A DNA stretch of 59,583 nt from assembly GCA_019912985.1 (NCBI GenBank), contig JAIOHN010000353.1, positions 1 to 59,583 on the forward strand, given 5' to 3'. Under the pieces are notes generated by a model. The model was not told the origin of the DNA, did not search any database, and saw only the letters and a program-made list of their open reading frames with translations. The DNA is from Anaerolineae bacterium (lineage in GTDB: Bacteria > Chloroflexota > Anaerolineae > Aggregatilineales > Phototrophicaceae). The position numbers and the translations under genes are program-made. Shown here piece by piece: positions 1 through 8,375 of this stretch. Positions within the stretch are counted from its first letter, which is position 1. The number at the start of each line of letters is the position of its first letter.

Positions 1-170
1 CGTGTACCTATGACTCCAACAAAAAACGGTATTAGATATTTGTGCAGAAGTTGATATTGATTTGCAGTATACTGATCGTGGACTGGTAAGTCAGCCGACA
101 TCGGTTCCCATGTCAGTTCCCATCAGTTCGCATTCTCGCTACCGGGGCAGCGTGGGGCGACACACACCAT

Positions 171-3100
171 ATGAAGTCACCCAGTTATCGGGATCAAGAT
201 TACGCTTTCGGCCAACGCATGCTCAGCCTGCGCAGCAAGATCGGTCTGACCCAGTCCGACCTTGCAGACATGCTAGGCGTCTCGCGGCGCTCGGTGGGCT
301 CCTGGGAAGCCGGCAGTAAGTATCCCAAACCTGAACATCTCCAGCACTTTATCACGCTGGCTGTCGAGCGGCGGGCTTTTCCTGCAGGCAAAGAAGCGGG
401 TGAAATTCGCGTGCTGTGGCAGCAGTCACAGCAGAAAGTCCTGCTTGACGAACAATGGCTGGCCGATCTGCTGATGCTCACCGAGCAGGACAACGACCCT
501 GCCATGCTAAGTATCCGAATGCGCGCATTGCACCGGTCAGGGTGGCTCGCCGCCGACCAGCATGACTTTGATGAGGCAATGCGCCTCTTTGAACAAAGCG
601 CAAACTTACGCCGTGCCCTTGGGGAAACCGTAAGCGAGACGGCTTCGCTCATCAATGCCGGGCTTCAGGCGCGGGCTGAAGGGCAGTATCAGCCCGCGAC
701 CATGCTGCTGGAAGATGCATTGTCACAACTTCGCGCGCAGGGTGATCGCGGCGGCTTGAGTACAGGTGGTATCGGCTATGCGTTGTATGCCCTGGCCTTG
801 ATCTGCCGAGAGCAAGGTGAGTTTGATCGAGCTTCAGCGCTGTTTACTGAGTGTATAGAGTTTCATCAAGCGATTGGAGAGCGGGAAGGGGTGGCACAGT
901 CTCAGCTTGGGTTGAGCGATGTGGCACGCGATATAGGTAATCCTGCGATGGTGCGCCATTATAGTGACACCAGCCTTGAGATCTTTCACGAATTCGAAAC
1001 CCAGTGGGCTATTGGTTTTACGCTCAATAATCTGGCACAGGCGTCCTATCAGGAAGGTGACTTTGACCAGGCCCTGGCCTTCGTGCAGGACAGCATCGCG
1101 CTCTTTCGCAGTATTAACAATGAAAGCGGGCTGGCTGAGGTACTTATTACGCAGGGCTATATTCAATTGGCGCGGCAGGAACTGGCAGCTGCGCACGACA
1201 CGATGGTCGAAGCGCTGCGTTTCGCTTGGACATTAGGCCCACGTCTGATGGTGGCGGCTGCACTGGAAGCCCTGGCAGCTGTGATGGCGGAATCTGGATC
1301 GCTGAGAAGTGCGATTCGTTGTCTGGCTGCATCATCAGTGATGCGCAGCGAGATGGGCACACCGGTACGGCTCGTTGACCGTCCAGTTCTGGAGCGTACA
1401 CAGGCACGGTTGCAATCCGAGTTGGAGATCAGCGACCTTGCGCTGGCCTGGTCTGAAGCCGGATCTTTGCCTCCAGAGCAGCTTGTCCAGGCTGTGATCG
1501 GCGAAGCGCAAGATATGCATCTACCAGCGGAACCTGCCCCCATTAGCCACTCAACCACGTCTGCGCCAGTACAGGCACAACTGCAGCAGTCGAAAGCAGC
1601 GCCGAACCCACAATGCGACTGGAATGATGCGCCCAGAATCTCGAACTTCTACGGACGCGAATGGGAACTGGATACATTGCGCGAGTGGATTATTGACGAA
1701 GACTGCCAGGTCGTGACTCTGTTGGGACTCGGCGGCATTGGCAAATCCACACTGGCGGTCAATGTGATGCACCGCCTGGCAAATCAATTTGAAGTCGTTA
1801 TCTGGCGTTCGCTGCAGGATATTCCCACGTGCTCCGTTTTGTCGAGCGATCTGGTACAGGTGCTGATTCCGGATGCGCCATCTGAAGCGACTGCCACATT
1901 CGAGCTGCGGATCAACCTGCTGTTGGAAGTGATGCGCAAACGGCGGGTGCTGATGGTGCTGGATAATGTCGAGGCGATCCTGGAAGAAGGCGAAGGTATC
2001 GGCGTCATTCTGCCTGACTATGAGGGATTTGATCGTTTTTTGCGATTAGTTGCCAGCACCAAACACCAGAGCTGTGTGCTGCTCACCAGCCGTGAGAAAC
2101 CGGATGCGTTGGTGCCCTATGAAGGCAGCAATGCCCCGGTGCGCGCACTGCGCCTCGCACAGCTGAATGCCGAAGCCTGCAATCAGTTGTTGTCTGAACG
2201 AGGTGTTGTGGGCAGTGCTGAAGAATGCAGGACATTGATTGAAGCTTATGCTGGAAACCCTCTGGCGCTGCGAATCGTCTCGCGTACTATCGTCGATTTG
2301 TTCAACGGCGAACTTGCCCCCTTTCTAGCCCAGGGTGAGGTGATTTTTGGCGGCATCCGCGACCTGCTCGGCCAGCAGTTCAACCGCCTCTCGGCTCTGG
2401 AACAAAGTCTGATGCTGTGGTTAGCCATCCTGCGCGAACCCGCTACTCTCGATGACCTGTTGACCTTGCAGGTTACGCCCGTGCCGGGTGCGCGCCTGTT
2501 AGAAGCAATCGAAGCGCTGCACCGCCGGTCACTGGTGGAGCGTGGTCACAGGCCAGGCAGTTTCACGCTGCAATCGGTAGTGATGGAATATGTGACGACT
2601 CGGCTTGTGACAGACGCGGTGACGGAGATCAACCAGGGGAAGCTCAATCGTCTGTTAGAACACGGCCTGGAGTTGGCCCATGCGCGAGAATATGTCCGTC
2701 ATACGCAAGAACGCTTGATTATTGCAGCGACTCTGGTGGGCTTACGCAACGCACAGCCCCATGAGGCAGCGATCGAGGACATGCTACGCGAGCTGTTGGA
2801 TCAACTGCGGCGGCAGCCACAGAAGAGCCAGGGTTACGGACCTGCCAACCTGATCGCGCTGCTGCGTTATTTGCGCGGCGACCTGCGCGGCCTGGATTTA
2901 TCCCATCTGCTGCTGCGCAACGCCTACCTTCAAGGGGTGGATATGCAGGACGCCTCACTTGCTGGGGCTGTGCTGCAAGACAGTATCTTCAGCGAAAGCT
3001 TTGGTATTGTGACAGCGGTCGCTGTCAGCAGCAGTGGGAAATATTGGGCTACGGCCAGTAAGCGCGGTGAGATTCGCGTTTGGGAAGCCGAGGGCCTGGT

Positions 3101-4883
3101 TCTCCATCTGGCATGGCGAGCACATGACGATATGGTCTGGTCGCTGGCTTTTAGCTCCGACGAAAGCACTTTAGCCAGTGCGAGTTGGGATGAGACGCTT
3201 AAAGTCTGGGATATTGCCAGCGGCGCGCTGCGTTGGTCTGGCAGACACACCAGCCATATCAACCGGGTCTGTTTCTCCCCTTCGGGTAAGTTACTTGCCA
3301 GTGGTGCGAATGACGCCACTGTCCAGCTCTGGGATGCAGACACAGGGACGGCGCTGCAAACCTTGTCGCAGCCTGACGCTGTTACTTCGTTGGCCTGGAG
3401 TCCTGACGAACAGTACATCGCCACCGGAGACCTTAAAGGCAGCGTGCGTTTGTGGGCTGTTGATGACCATGAGCCTTTGCATTGTGTCTTTTTGCTGACC
3501 GACCATCACAATTGTGTGGAGGGTTTGGCTTTTTCTCCAGATTCAAGCCACCTTGCCAGCGCCAGTTGGGATCACACAGTCAAGCTATGGGAAGTCAGTA
3601 CAGGTCGCCTGATCAAAACGCTTGCTGGACATACCGACCGCGTATTTCGTGTCGCCTGGAGTCCCGATAACCGCATTTTGGCTAGCGGTGGCCGCGACCA
3701 GACAATTGCGCTATGGGATATTGAAAAAGGCAGTTACCACGCTATGCTGCGCGGTCATCACTCCGGCTTAAGCGGCCTGGTGTTTACGCCCGATAGTCAG
3801 CGTTTGCTGAGTGGCAGCGAAGACGGGACATTACGGGTCTGGGATATGGCAAATGGCGAGTGTGTGCGTATTATCCAGGGCTACGCGACATCACTCTACG
3901 ATGTGGATTGGAGTCCGGATGGCAGACATCTTGTGGGCAGCAGCACAGATTATCTGGTGACCATCTACAGCGTGAATGGCGAGGAAGCCCCCCGCGTTTT
4001 TAGCGGTCATACCGGTGTTGTGTATGGCGTTGGCTGGAGTGCTGATGGACAGTGGTTAGCCAGCAGCGAATGGGATAATGCAATCTACTTATGGAAAACG
4101 ACTACTGGTGAGAAGCGATATGTCCGCCTCTCCCCGGATGATCCTGATAACTATTTCTATGGTCTGGCCTGGAGTCCTGATGGGCTGCGTTTGGCGGGTG
4201 GTACCTACAGGCAAGGTGTGTTGGTCTGGGACTGGGCGACGCAGCGTCTCTGTTGGGATGGTCAGGCAGTGTCAAGCTGGATTCGCACCGTGGCCTGGAG
4301 TCCCGATGGAAACCTGCTGGCGGGTGGCGGCGATGATGGCGTAGTGTATCTGGTGGACGCGAATGACGGTAGGCTGCTGCACCGCTTGGAAGGCCATCTC
4401 AGTATGGTGACGAGCCTGGCCTGGAATTCTGACGGCACAGGTTTGGCATCCAGCAGCCGAGGTACGGCGGGAAATAACCTGATCCTATGGGACATAAAAC
4501 GTCGCAAGCGCTTGACCACGTTTGAAGGTCAATCAACCATGATCTTCGCGGTGGTCTGGGGTGCGGGTGACAAACAATTGATCAGTGCGAATGGCAACGG
4601 TACGCTGTACTGGTGGGATGTTCACAGTGGCGCGTGTCTGCGAACTCGCCAGGCGCATCAGGGAGCAATTCATGCGCTCCGGCGCAGTCCGGACGGAACA
4701 CTGCTGGCAAGCTGCGGCGATGATGGGGCCATTATGCTCTGGGATAACGCCAGCGGTGAGCATCACCAAACTCTGCGGCGGGATCGTCCCTACGAACGGC
4801 TCAATATTCACGGTGTCAGCGGCCTGACCGAAGCACAAACTGCTACTCTGCGAGCGCTAGGGGCAATAGACCGTAAGCCTTAA
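171..4883 (+). CDS. STAND-type signalling protein: HTH-TPR-NB-ARC-pentapeptide-WD40
   Basis: A 1570-residue multidomain protein. Residues ~18-70 form an XRE-type HTH (TQSDLADMLGVSRRSVGSWE). Residues ~120-400 are TPR-like helical repeats. From ~497 there is an NB-ARC/STAND ATPase: entry motif FYGREWELDTL, P-loop LGGIGKST near 518-525, Walker B VLMVLDNVE, and GNPLALRI. A short pentapeptide-like stretch lies near 905-940. The rest, from ~945, is a WD40 beta-propeller array of roughly 14 blades with recurrent WSPDG and LWD motifs. STAND proteins are nucleotide-switch oligomerising platforms, and here the WD40 part is the probable sensor and the HTH the probable output. The ligand and targets cannot be read from sequence. 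The ATG at 171 has no clear Shine-Dalgarno. It sits alone upstream of the LtrA gene. Confidence 0.85.
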   Translation: MKSPSYRDQDYAFGQRMLSLRSKIGLTQSDLADMLGVSRRSVGSWEAGSKYPKPEHLQHFITLAVERRAFPAGKEAGEIRVLWQQSQQKVLLDEQWLADLLMLTEQDNDPAMLSIRMRALHRSGWLAADQHDFDEAMRLFEQSANLRRALGETVSETASLINAGLQARAEGQYQPATMLLEDALSQLRAQGDRGGLSTGGIGYALYALALICREQGEFDRASALFTECIEFHQAIGEREGVAQSQLGLSDVARDIGNPAMVRHYSDTSLEIFHEFETQWAIGFTLNNLAQASYQEGDFDQALAFVQDSIALFRSINNESGLAEVLITQGYIQLARQELAAAHDTMVEALRFAWTLGPRLMVAAALEALAAVMAESGSLRSAIRCLAASSVMRSEMGTPVRLVDRPVLERTQARLQSELEISDLALAWSEAGSLPPEQLVQAVIGEAQDMHLPAEPAPISHSTTSAPVQAQLQQSKAAPNPQCDWNDAPRISNFYGREWELDTLREWIIDEDCQVVTLLGLGGIGKSTLAVNVMHRLANQFEVVIWRSLQDIPTCSVLSSDLVQVLIPDAPSEATATFELRINLLLEVMRKRRVLMVLDNVEAILEEGEGIGVILPDYEGFDRFLRLVASTKHQSCVLLTSREKPDALVPYEGSNAPVRALRLAQLNAEACNQLLSERGVVGSAEECRTLIEAYAGNPLALRIVSRTIVDLFNGELAPFLAQGEVIFGGIRDLLGQQFNRLSALEQSLMLWLAILREPATLDDLLTLQVTPVPGARLLEAIEALHRRSLVERGHRPGSFTLQSVVMEYVTTRLVTDAVTEINQGKLNRLLEHGLELAHAREYVRHTQERLIIAATLVGLRNAQPHEAAIEDMLRELLDQLRRQPQKSQGYGPANLIALLRYLRGDLRGLDLSHLLLRNAYLQGVDMQDASLAGAVLQDSIFSESFGIVTAVAVSSSGKYWATASKRGEIRVWEAEGLVLHLAWRAHDDMVWSLAFSSDESTLASASWDETLKVWDIASGALRWSGRHTSHINRVCFSPSGKLLASGANDATVQLWDADTGTALQTLSQPDAVTSLAWSPDEQYIATGDLKGSVRLWAVDDHEPLHCVFLLTDHHNCVEGLAFSPDSSHLASASWDHTVKLWEVSTGRLIKTLAGHTDRVFRVAWSPDNRILASGGRDQTIALWDIEKGSYHAMLRGHHSGLSGLVFTPDSQRLLSGSEDGTLRVWDMANGECVRIIQGYATSLYDVDWSPDGRHLVGSSTDYLVTIYSVNGEEAPRVFSGHTGVVYGVGWSADGQWLASSEWDNAIYLWKTTTGEKRYVRLSPDDPDNYFYGLAWSPDGLRLAGGTYRQGVLVWDWATQRLCWDGQAVSSWIRTVAWSPDGNLLAGGGDDGVVYLVDANDGRLLHRLEGHLSMVTSLAWNSDGTGLASSSRGTAGNNLILWDIKRRKRLTTFEGQSTMIFAVVWGAGDKQLISANGNGTLYWWDVHSGACLRTRQAHQGAIHALRRSPDGTLLASCGDDGAIMLWDNASGEHHQTLRRDRPYERLNIHGVSGLTEAQTATLRALGAIDRKP

Positions 4884-5195
4884 GAGCTTGAAATACAGCC
4901 TACCAGCACGATCTGGCAATCCCCATACGCTACGATCTCCGGCTCCTCTATCACAGTAAGAGGCCCTCCCTTATCCTGTGTTGAACAGCGATCCGTACTA
5001 AATGAGGGGTACCACTGATGCTGTCCCAATCGAATTTGTCTATCATTGGCTCAGCATAGTGGTGAAACACAGTTGACAATATGCTGTCAACTGACTGCGG
5101 AGAGTCAATACTTATGACGTGAACTTCTTGTTGATGTGGCGGCATTTTATTAAAATCAGTGTCTACCCCACTCTACAGGCTCCGAGGTTAAGCTG
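4884..5195. other. intergenic stretch before the LtrA-like gene
   Basis: This 312-bp gap shows no convincing gene. A 64-codon minus-strand reading frame (4951-5145) lacks a Shine-Dalgarno and any recognisable motif. The only clear structure is the 22-bp dyad at 5071-5092, listed separately. Confidence 0.5.
5071..5092. promoter_or_regulatory. 22-bp dyad, candidate operator
   Basis: AGTTGACA, six bases, then TGTCAACT: a perfect 8-bp inverted repeat ending about 100 bp upstream of the LtrA-like gene. The left arm also contains TTGACA, but no good -10 follows at the right distance, so an operator is more likely than a promoter core. The binding protein is unknown. Confidence 0.35.
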
Positions 5196-6359
5196 ATGTC
5201 TGACATTGAGACCAGATCCCGACCCCGTTGGATACGTCCCATGGAACCGCGTTCGCCCGATGAGGTGCACCGGCAGGCAACACCACTTGAATTGTTCTTT
5301 GACCTGGTCTTTGTGGTTGCGATTGCCCAGGCTGCCAGCGCTTTACATCATGGCGTTGCGGAAGGCCATGCGGTCGAGTCGTTGGTCAGCTATGGGATCG
5401 TGTTTTTTGCTGTCTGGTGGGCCTGGATGAATTTTACCTGGTTCGCCTCCGGCTATGACAATGGCGATGTGCCCTATCGCATATTCGTTTTCATTCAGAT
5501 GACCGGCGCGCTCATCATGGCGTCTGGCGTCGAGCCTTTGTTTCTCCATCATGATTTCAGCGTCACGGTGTTCGGTTATGTCGTGATGCGGGTAGCGAAC
5601 GTCACGCAATATCTGCGGGCTGCTTATGCCGACCCGGTGCATCGTCCGGCAACCTTACGCTATGCAATCGGCATTGGTCTTGCTCAGGTTGGTTGGGTTC
5701 TGATGTTATTCCTGCCCCCACAGTGGCAGCTTCGTTATTTTATTTTAGGGGTGATTATCGAGCTTCTAGTACCAATATGGGCAAAACGTGCGTCGCCGAC
5801 AGCCTGGCACGCCGATCATATACGGGAACGGTATGGCTTATTCAACATTATCGTGCTGGGCGAAACCATTCTGTCTACCAGTATGGCTATTCAAACCGTC
5901 AGCAATGAAGGCATCTTGAACGCGAGTTTGATTACCACCATTGCAGGAAGCCTCCTGATCGCGTACAGCATGTGGTGGCTCTATTTTTACCAGCCTGCCG
6001 ATCATCTCGTGGAGTCACTTCACGACGCCCTTATCTGGGGGTACGGTCATTTCTTCATTTACAGCGCGACAGCCGCTGTGGGTGCGGGACTGGCGGTCGT
6101 GATCGATCAGATCACGCATCACGCTGAGATTAGCACAGTGGGTGCGGGACTGGCGGTGGCACTGCCGGTCTCGGTTTACGTGTTCAGCTTGTGGATACTC
6201 CATGAGCACCCCAACGCGGAGCACTTCATTGATAGGCTGCTGCATCCGATCATCATGGTACTCATTTTGCTGACCCCTTTTACGGGTCAGGCCGTGCTGT
6301 TGACGGGGATCCTACTCGTCTTCCTGGTTGCCGTCCGGCTGGTACGACATCTAGAATGA
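5196..6359 (+). CDS. ltrA: low temperature requirement protein A (LtrA) family membrane protein
   Basis: A 387-residue polytopic membrane protein. The family hallmark lies near the N-terminus (ATPLELFFDLVFVVAIAQ), followed by a run of hydrophobic helices to the C-terminus. A second family motif, FNIIVLGETIL, is near residue 220. LtrA was named from a Listeria low-temperature growth phenotype and its biochemical role is unknown. The ATG at 5196 follows GAGG in the leader (around 5186). The gene appears monocistronic, with a dyad about 100 bp upstream. Assignment to the family is secure; function is not. Confidence 0.88.
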   Translation: MSDIETRSRPRWIRPMEPRSPDEVHRQATPLELFFDLVFVVAIAQAASALHHGVAEGHAVESLVSYGIVFFAVWWAWMNFTWFASGYDNGDVPYRIFVFIQMTGALIMASGVEPLFLHHDFSVTVFGYVVMRVANVTQYLRAAYADPVHRPATLRYAIGIGLAQVGWVLMLFLPPQWQLRYFILGVIIELLVPIWAKRASPTAWHADHIRERYGLFNIIVLGETILSTSMAIQTVSNEGILNASLITTIAGSLLIAYSMWWLYFYQPADHLVESLHDALIWGYGHFFIYSATAAVGAGLAVVIDQITHHAEISTVGAGLAVALPVSVYVFSLWILHEHPNAEHFIDRLLHPIIMVLILLTPFTGQAVLLTGILLVFLVAVRLVRHLE

Positions 6360-6373
6360 TGCACCGGATAGTT

Positions 6374-6389
6374 GTTGTTCTAGAACAAC
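6374..6389. promoter_or_regulatory. perfect 16-bp palindrome
   Basis: GTTGTTCTAGAACAAC is fully self-complementary. It sits 15 bp after the stop of the LtrA-like gene and could be a protein-binding site. No T-tract follows, so a terminator is unlikely. No regulator can be assigned. Confidence 0.25.
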
Positions 6390-6601
6390 CCGGTTCTGGA
6401 ATCGTGCTCTAATATCGCGCGGGAGTGGGCTGGGCGACCATGAGCGAACATGCGAACGGTATTGAAGAGGATTTGATAGATGCAATAGACAGACGGCTAA
6501 TGGAAGCACTCCGTCGAGATTGGTTTGGGGTGTGAAGATCTGTCTATTACTGGAATGCTGCGCGGCAGTCGCCGACCTAATTCAACTGAAGGGCGTCATA
6601 A

Positions 6602-6656
6602 ACAAAAACCAGCACGTCGGCTGGTTGAGGGATGGACCTGAGAGTCTCTCAGGCCC
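6602..6656 (-). terminator. tandem hairpins, terminator of FAD oxidase gene
   Basis: Read on the minus strand there are two stem-loops. The first (6656-6634) has the core CCTGAGAG/CTCTCAGG, flanked by a G-U pair available only on this strand. The second (6626-6607) has AACCAGC/GCTGGTT and runs straight into a T-rich tract. They lie 70-120 bp beyond the oxidase stop codon. Confidence 0.6.
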
Positions 6657-6726
6657 ATTAACTAGGCATATACTCCACTTTGATATTCCCCTGCCAGCAT
6701 CACTCAGGTGTTATACAGGGTTAGGA

Positions 6727-8148
6727 TTACAACGCGGGTTTGATGTTCTGGTTCAGATGGAAAAGGTTGGTCGGATCATATTTGGTCTTAATCGCCACCA
6801 ATCGCTCATAGTTGCCGCCATAAGCCGCCCGTACCAGCGCATCCCCTTCTTCACCCATACCCGGGAAATTGAGATACGATCCGCCATCCGAAAATCGCTG
6901 CATACTCTGAACACCTTCGCGCGACCAGCGGATGCAATCCTCGGCATCAGTCGGATCGGACCATGTCGCATCAAAGGATAGCATGAAGGGTACCTTGCGG
7001 CTCCAGAACGCGGTTGCGGTGGGTTCCACGCGCCGGACTGCTCCCCCGAAGTGCCACAGCAATAATAAGGTATTTGGGGTGGGTTTTTGTGCGCCCATTC
7101 CAACAATGACATCAATCGCCTCATCGGTTAGATCGCTTAAGTGACTGGACTTCCAGTAGTAATTGAGATTTCCATGTGGGAAAAATGGATCCCACCCTGT
7201 CTGGGCTGTTAGGTAGGGTACTGCCCCGCTCAAGTCCAAAATTGCCTCACCCAGTTCGCGCATCGGGCGCGTATATTTCTCACCGACTTCGGGATCGCCG
7301 CAATAAACACCAAGGAGGCCGATCACATCACGTCCACGCGCTGCCTCAGGGAATACAGGCAGGTCGGGAATCGTCCAAAAGATAGCATTGGAGGTATATT
7401 CATCCGGCGCGGATGCCATGAAGTCGCGCCAGTGCCGTATGAAGTCGCCAGCCTGCTCCACAGGATAAAACGGCGCACAGCGGTAAATTGTAGTTCCTAT
7501 GGTATGGCAGCGAAATTCGAAGGAGGTGACGATACCAAAGTTTCCGCCTCCGCCACGCACTGCCCAGAACAGATCCGAATTCTCCTGCTCACTGGCTGTC
7601 AGCAGCCGTCCATCAGCAGTGACAATGTCGACAGAGAGTAAGTTATCGACAGTCAGCCCATACTTGCTGCGCAGGTGTCCATAGCCGCCGCCTAACGTTA
7701 AGCCAGCTACACCAGTCGTCGAAATATGACCATTGGGAACAGCCAACCCAAAGAGCTGGGTTTCGCGGTCCACATCCGACCAGATCGCGCCACCCTGAAC
7801 CTGCACCGAACGTGCCTGTGGGTTGACCCGCACGCCACGCATGAGCGATAAATCGATCATCATACCGTTGTCATTGACCGCATAACCAGCGACATTATGC
7901 CCACCGCCGCGTACCGAAATATCCAGTCCATGTTCGCGGGCAAAATTGACAGAGACGATGACATCGCTGGCACCCAGACACTGCACAATCACAGCGGGGC
8001 GTCGATTAATCACGCCGTTCCAGACACGCCGAATTTCCTCATAATCTTGATCTGCAGGCAGAATGACCTGCCCCCGTATATGTTGTTGTAAAGCCTGAGC
8101 AGCCTCGGTCAAGATGCTGGCTTGATTAGGGGAAATAGTGACTGACAT
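6727..8148 (-). CDS. FAD-linked oxidase, berberine-bridge-enzyme-like
   Basis: A 473-residue flavoenzyme. The FAD-binding PCMH fold runs over the N-terminal half. RGGGHN carries His84, the usual site of covalent 8-alpha-histidyl FAD attachment. GVAGLTLGGGYGHL follows, with no Cys at the second flavin-attachment site of bicovalent BBE-like enzymes. The C-terminus has the BBE motif (YDPTNLFHLNQNIKP). Family members oxidise sugars, alcohols or alkaloid-like amines with O2; the substrate here is unknown. Start ATG follows AGGAGAAAA. The gene is divergent from the LuxR-type regulator, with the shared 32-bp element between them, so it is probably controlled by that regulator. Confidence 0.88.
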   Translation of the reverse strand: MSVTISPNQASILTEAAQALQQHIRGQVILPADQDYEEIRRVWNGVINRRPAVIVQCLGASDVIVSVNFAREHGLDISVRGGGHNVAGYAVNDNGMMIDLSLMRGVRVNPQARSVQVQGGAIWSDVDRETQLFGLAVPNGHISTTGVAGLTLGGGYGHLRSKYGLTVDNLLSVDIVTADGRLLTASEQENSDLFWAVRGGGGNFGIVTSFEFRCHTIGTTIYRCAPFYPVEQAGDFIRHWRDFMASAPDEYTSNAIFWTIPDLPVFPEAARGRDVIGLLGVYCGDPEVGEKYTRPMRELGEAILDLSGAVPYLTAQTGWDPFFPHGNLNYYWKSSHLSDLTDEAIDVIVGMGAQKPTPNTLLLLWHFGGAVRRVEPTATAFWSRKVPFMLSFDATWSDPTDAEDCIRWSREGVQSMQRFSDGGSYLNFPGMGEEGDALVRAAYGGNYERLVAIKTKYDPTNLFHLNQNIKPAL

Positions 8149-8224
8149 TAGTTTTCTCCTATCCTAGATTCTTGGTTTGGTGTGGCGTTCTGCTACGCCA
8201 TATGCTTGTCAGTGTAGGCTAACA

Positions 8225-8256
8225 GGGGGTGGAGAAGTCATCACCCCTATGGGTGA
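8225..8256. promoter_or_regulatory. 32-bp operator copy 1 (oxidase/regulator side)
   Basis: It consists of GGGGGTGGAG, then AAG, then TCATCACCCCTATGGGTGA, whose end is a 16-bp dyad TCACCC-N4-GGGTGA (8241-8256). The reverse complement of copy 2 (10944-10974) matches it apart from a 1-nt indel and four substitutions. Its edge lies 76 bp from the start of the oxidase gene, in the same orientation as copy 2 relative to the propeller gene. Confidence 0.65.
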
Positions 8257-8287
8257 AACGGGCGCAGCAAAGAAAGATTCGAGTCCA

Positions 8288-8315
8288 TTGTCATATAATA
8301 TGCTTCATGTACAAT
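8288..8315 (+). promoter_or_regulatory. sigma-70-type promoter of the LuxR regulator
   Basis: TTGTCA (8288-8293), 16 bp, TACAAT (8310-8315). Transcription would start near 8322, downstream of the GTG at 8229 and just upstream of the well-spaced ribosome site at 8362-8370. This supports the start at 8376. Confidence 0.5.
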
Positions 8316-8375
8316 CTAGATGCTAAAGAGGGTCGGTTGTTTGCTTTTTTGCCGACGAACAAGAGAGGAGACCCG

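Larger units (their letters stand above)
6360..6726. other. intergenic stretch with palindrome and convergent-end hairpins
   Basis: This 367-bp gap lies between the ends of the LtrA gene and the FAD oxidase gene. It holds a perfect 16-bp palindrome at 6374-6389 and two hairpins at 6607-6656 that suit the minus strand. A 31-codon frame at 6440-6535 has a faint AsnC/Lrp-like N-terminus (DAIDRRLMEAL) but no Shine-Dalgarno and nothing after it, so I do not call it a gene. Confidence 0.45.

Noticed and set aside
4951-5145. 64-codon minus-strand frame before the LtrA-like gene
   Set aside because: No ribosome site, no recognisable motif, and the gap otherwise looks non-coding.
6440-6535. 31-codon frame with an AsnC/Lrp-like start
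   Set aside because: Too short, lacks a ribosome site, and no Lrp-like sequence continues in other frames.
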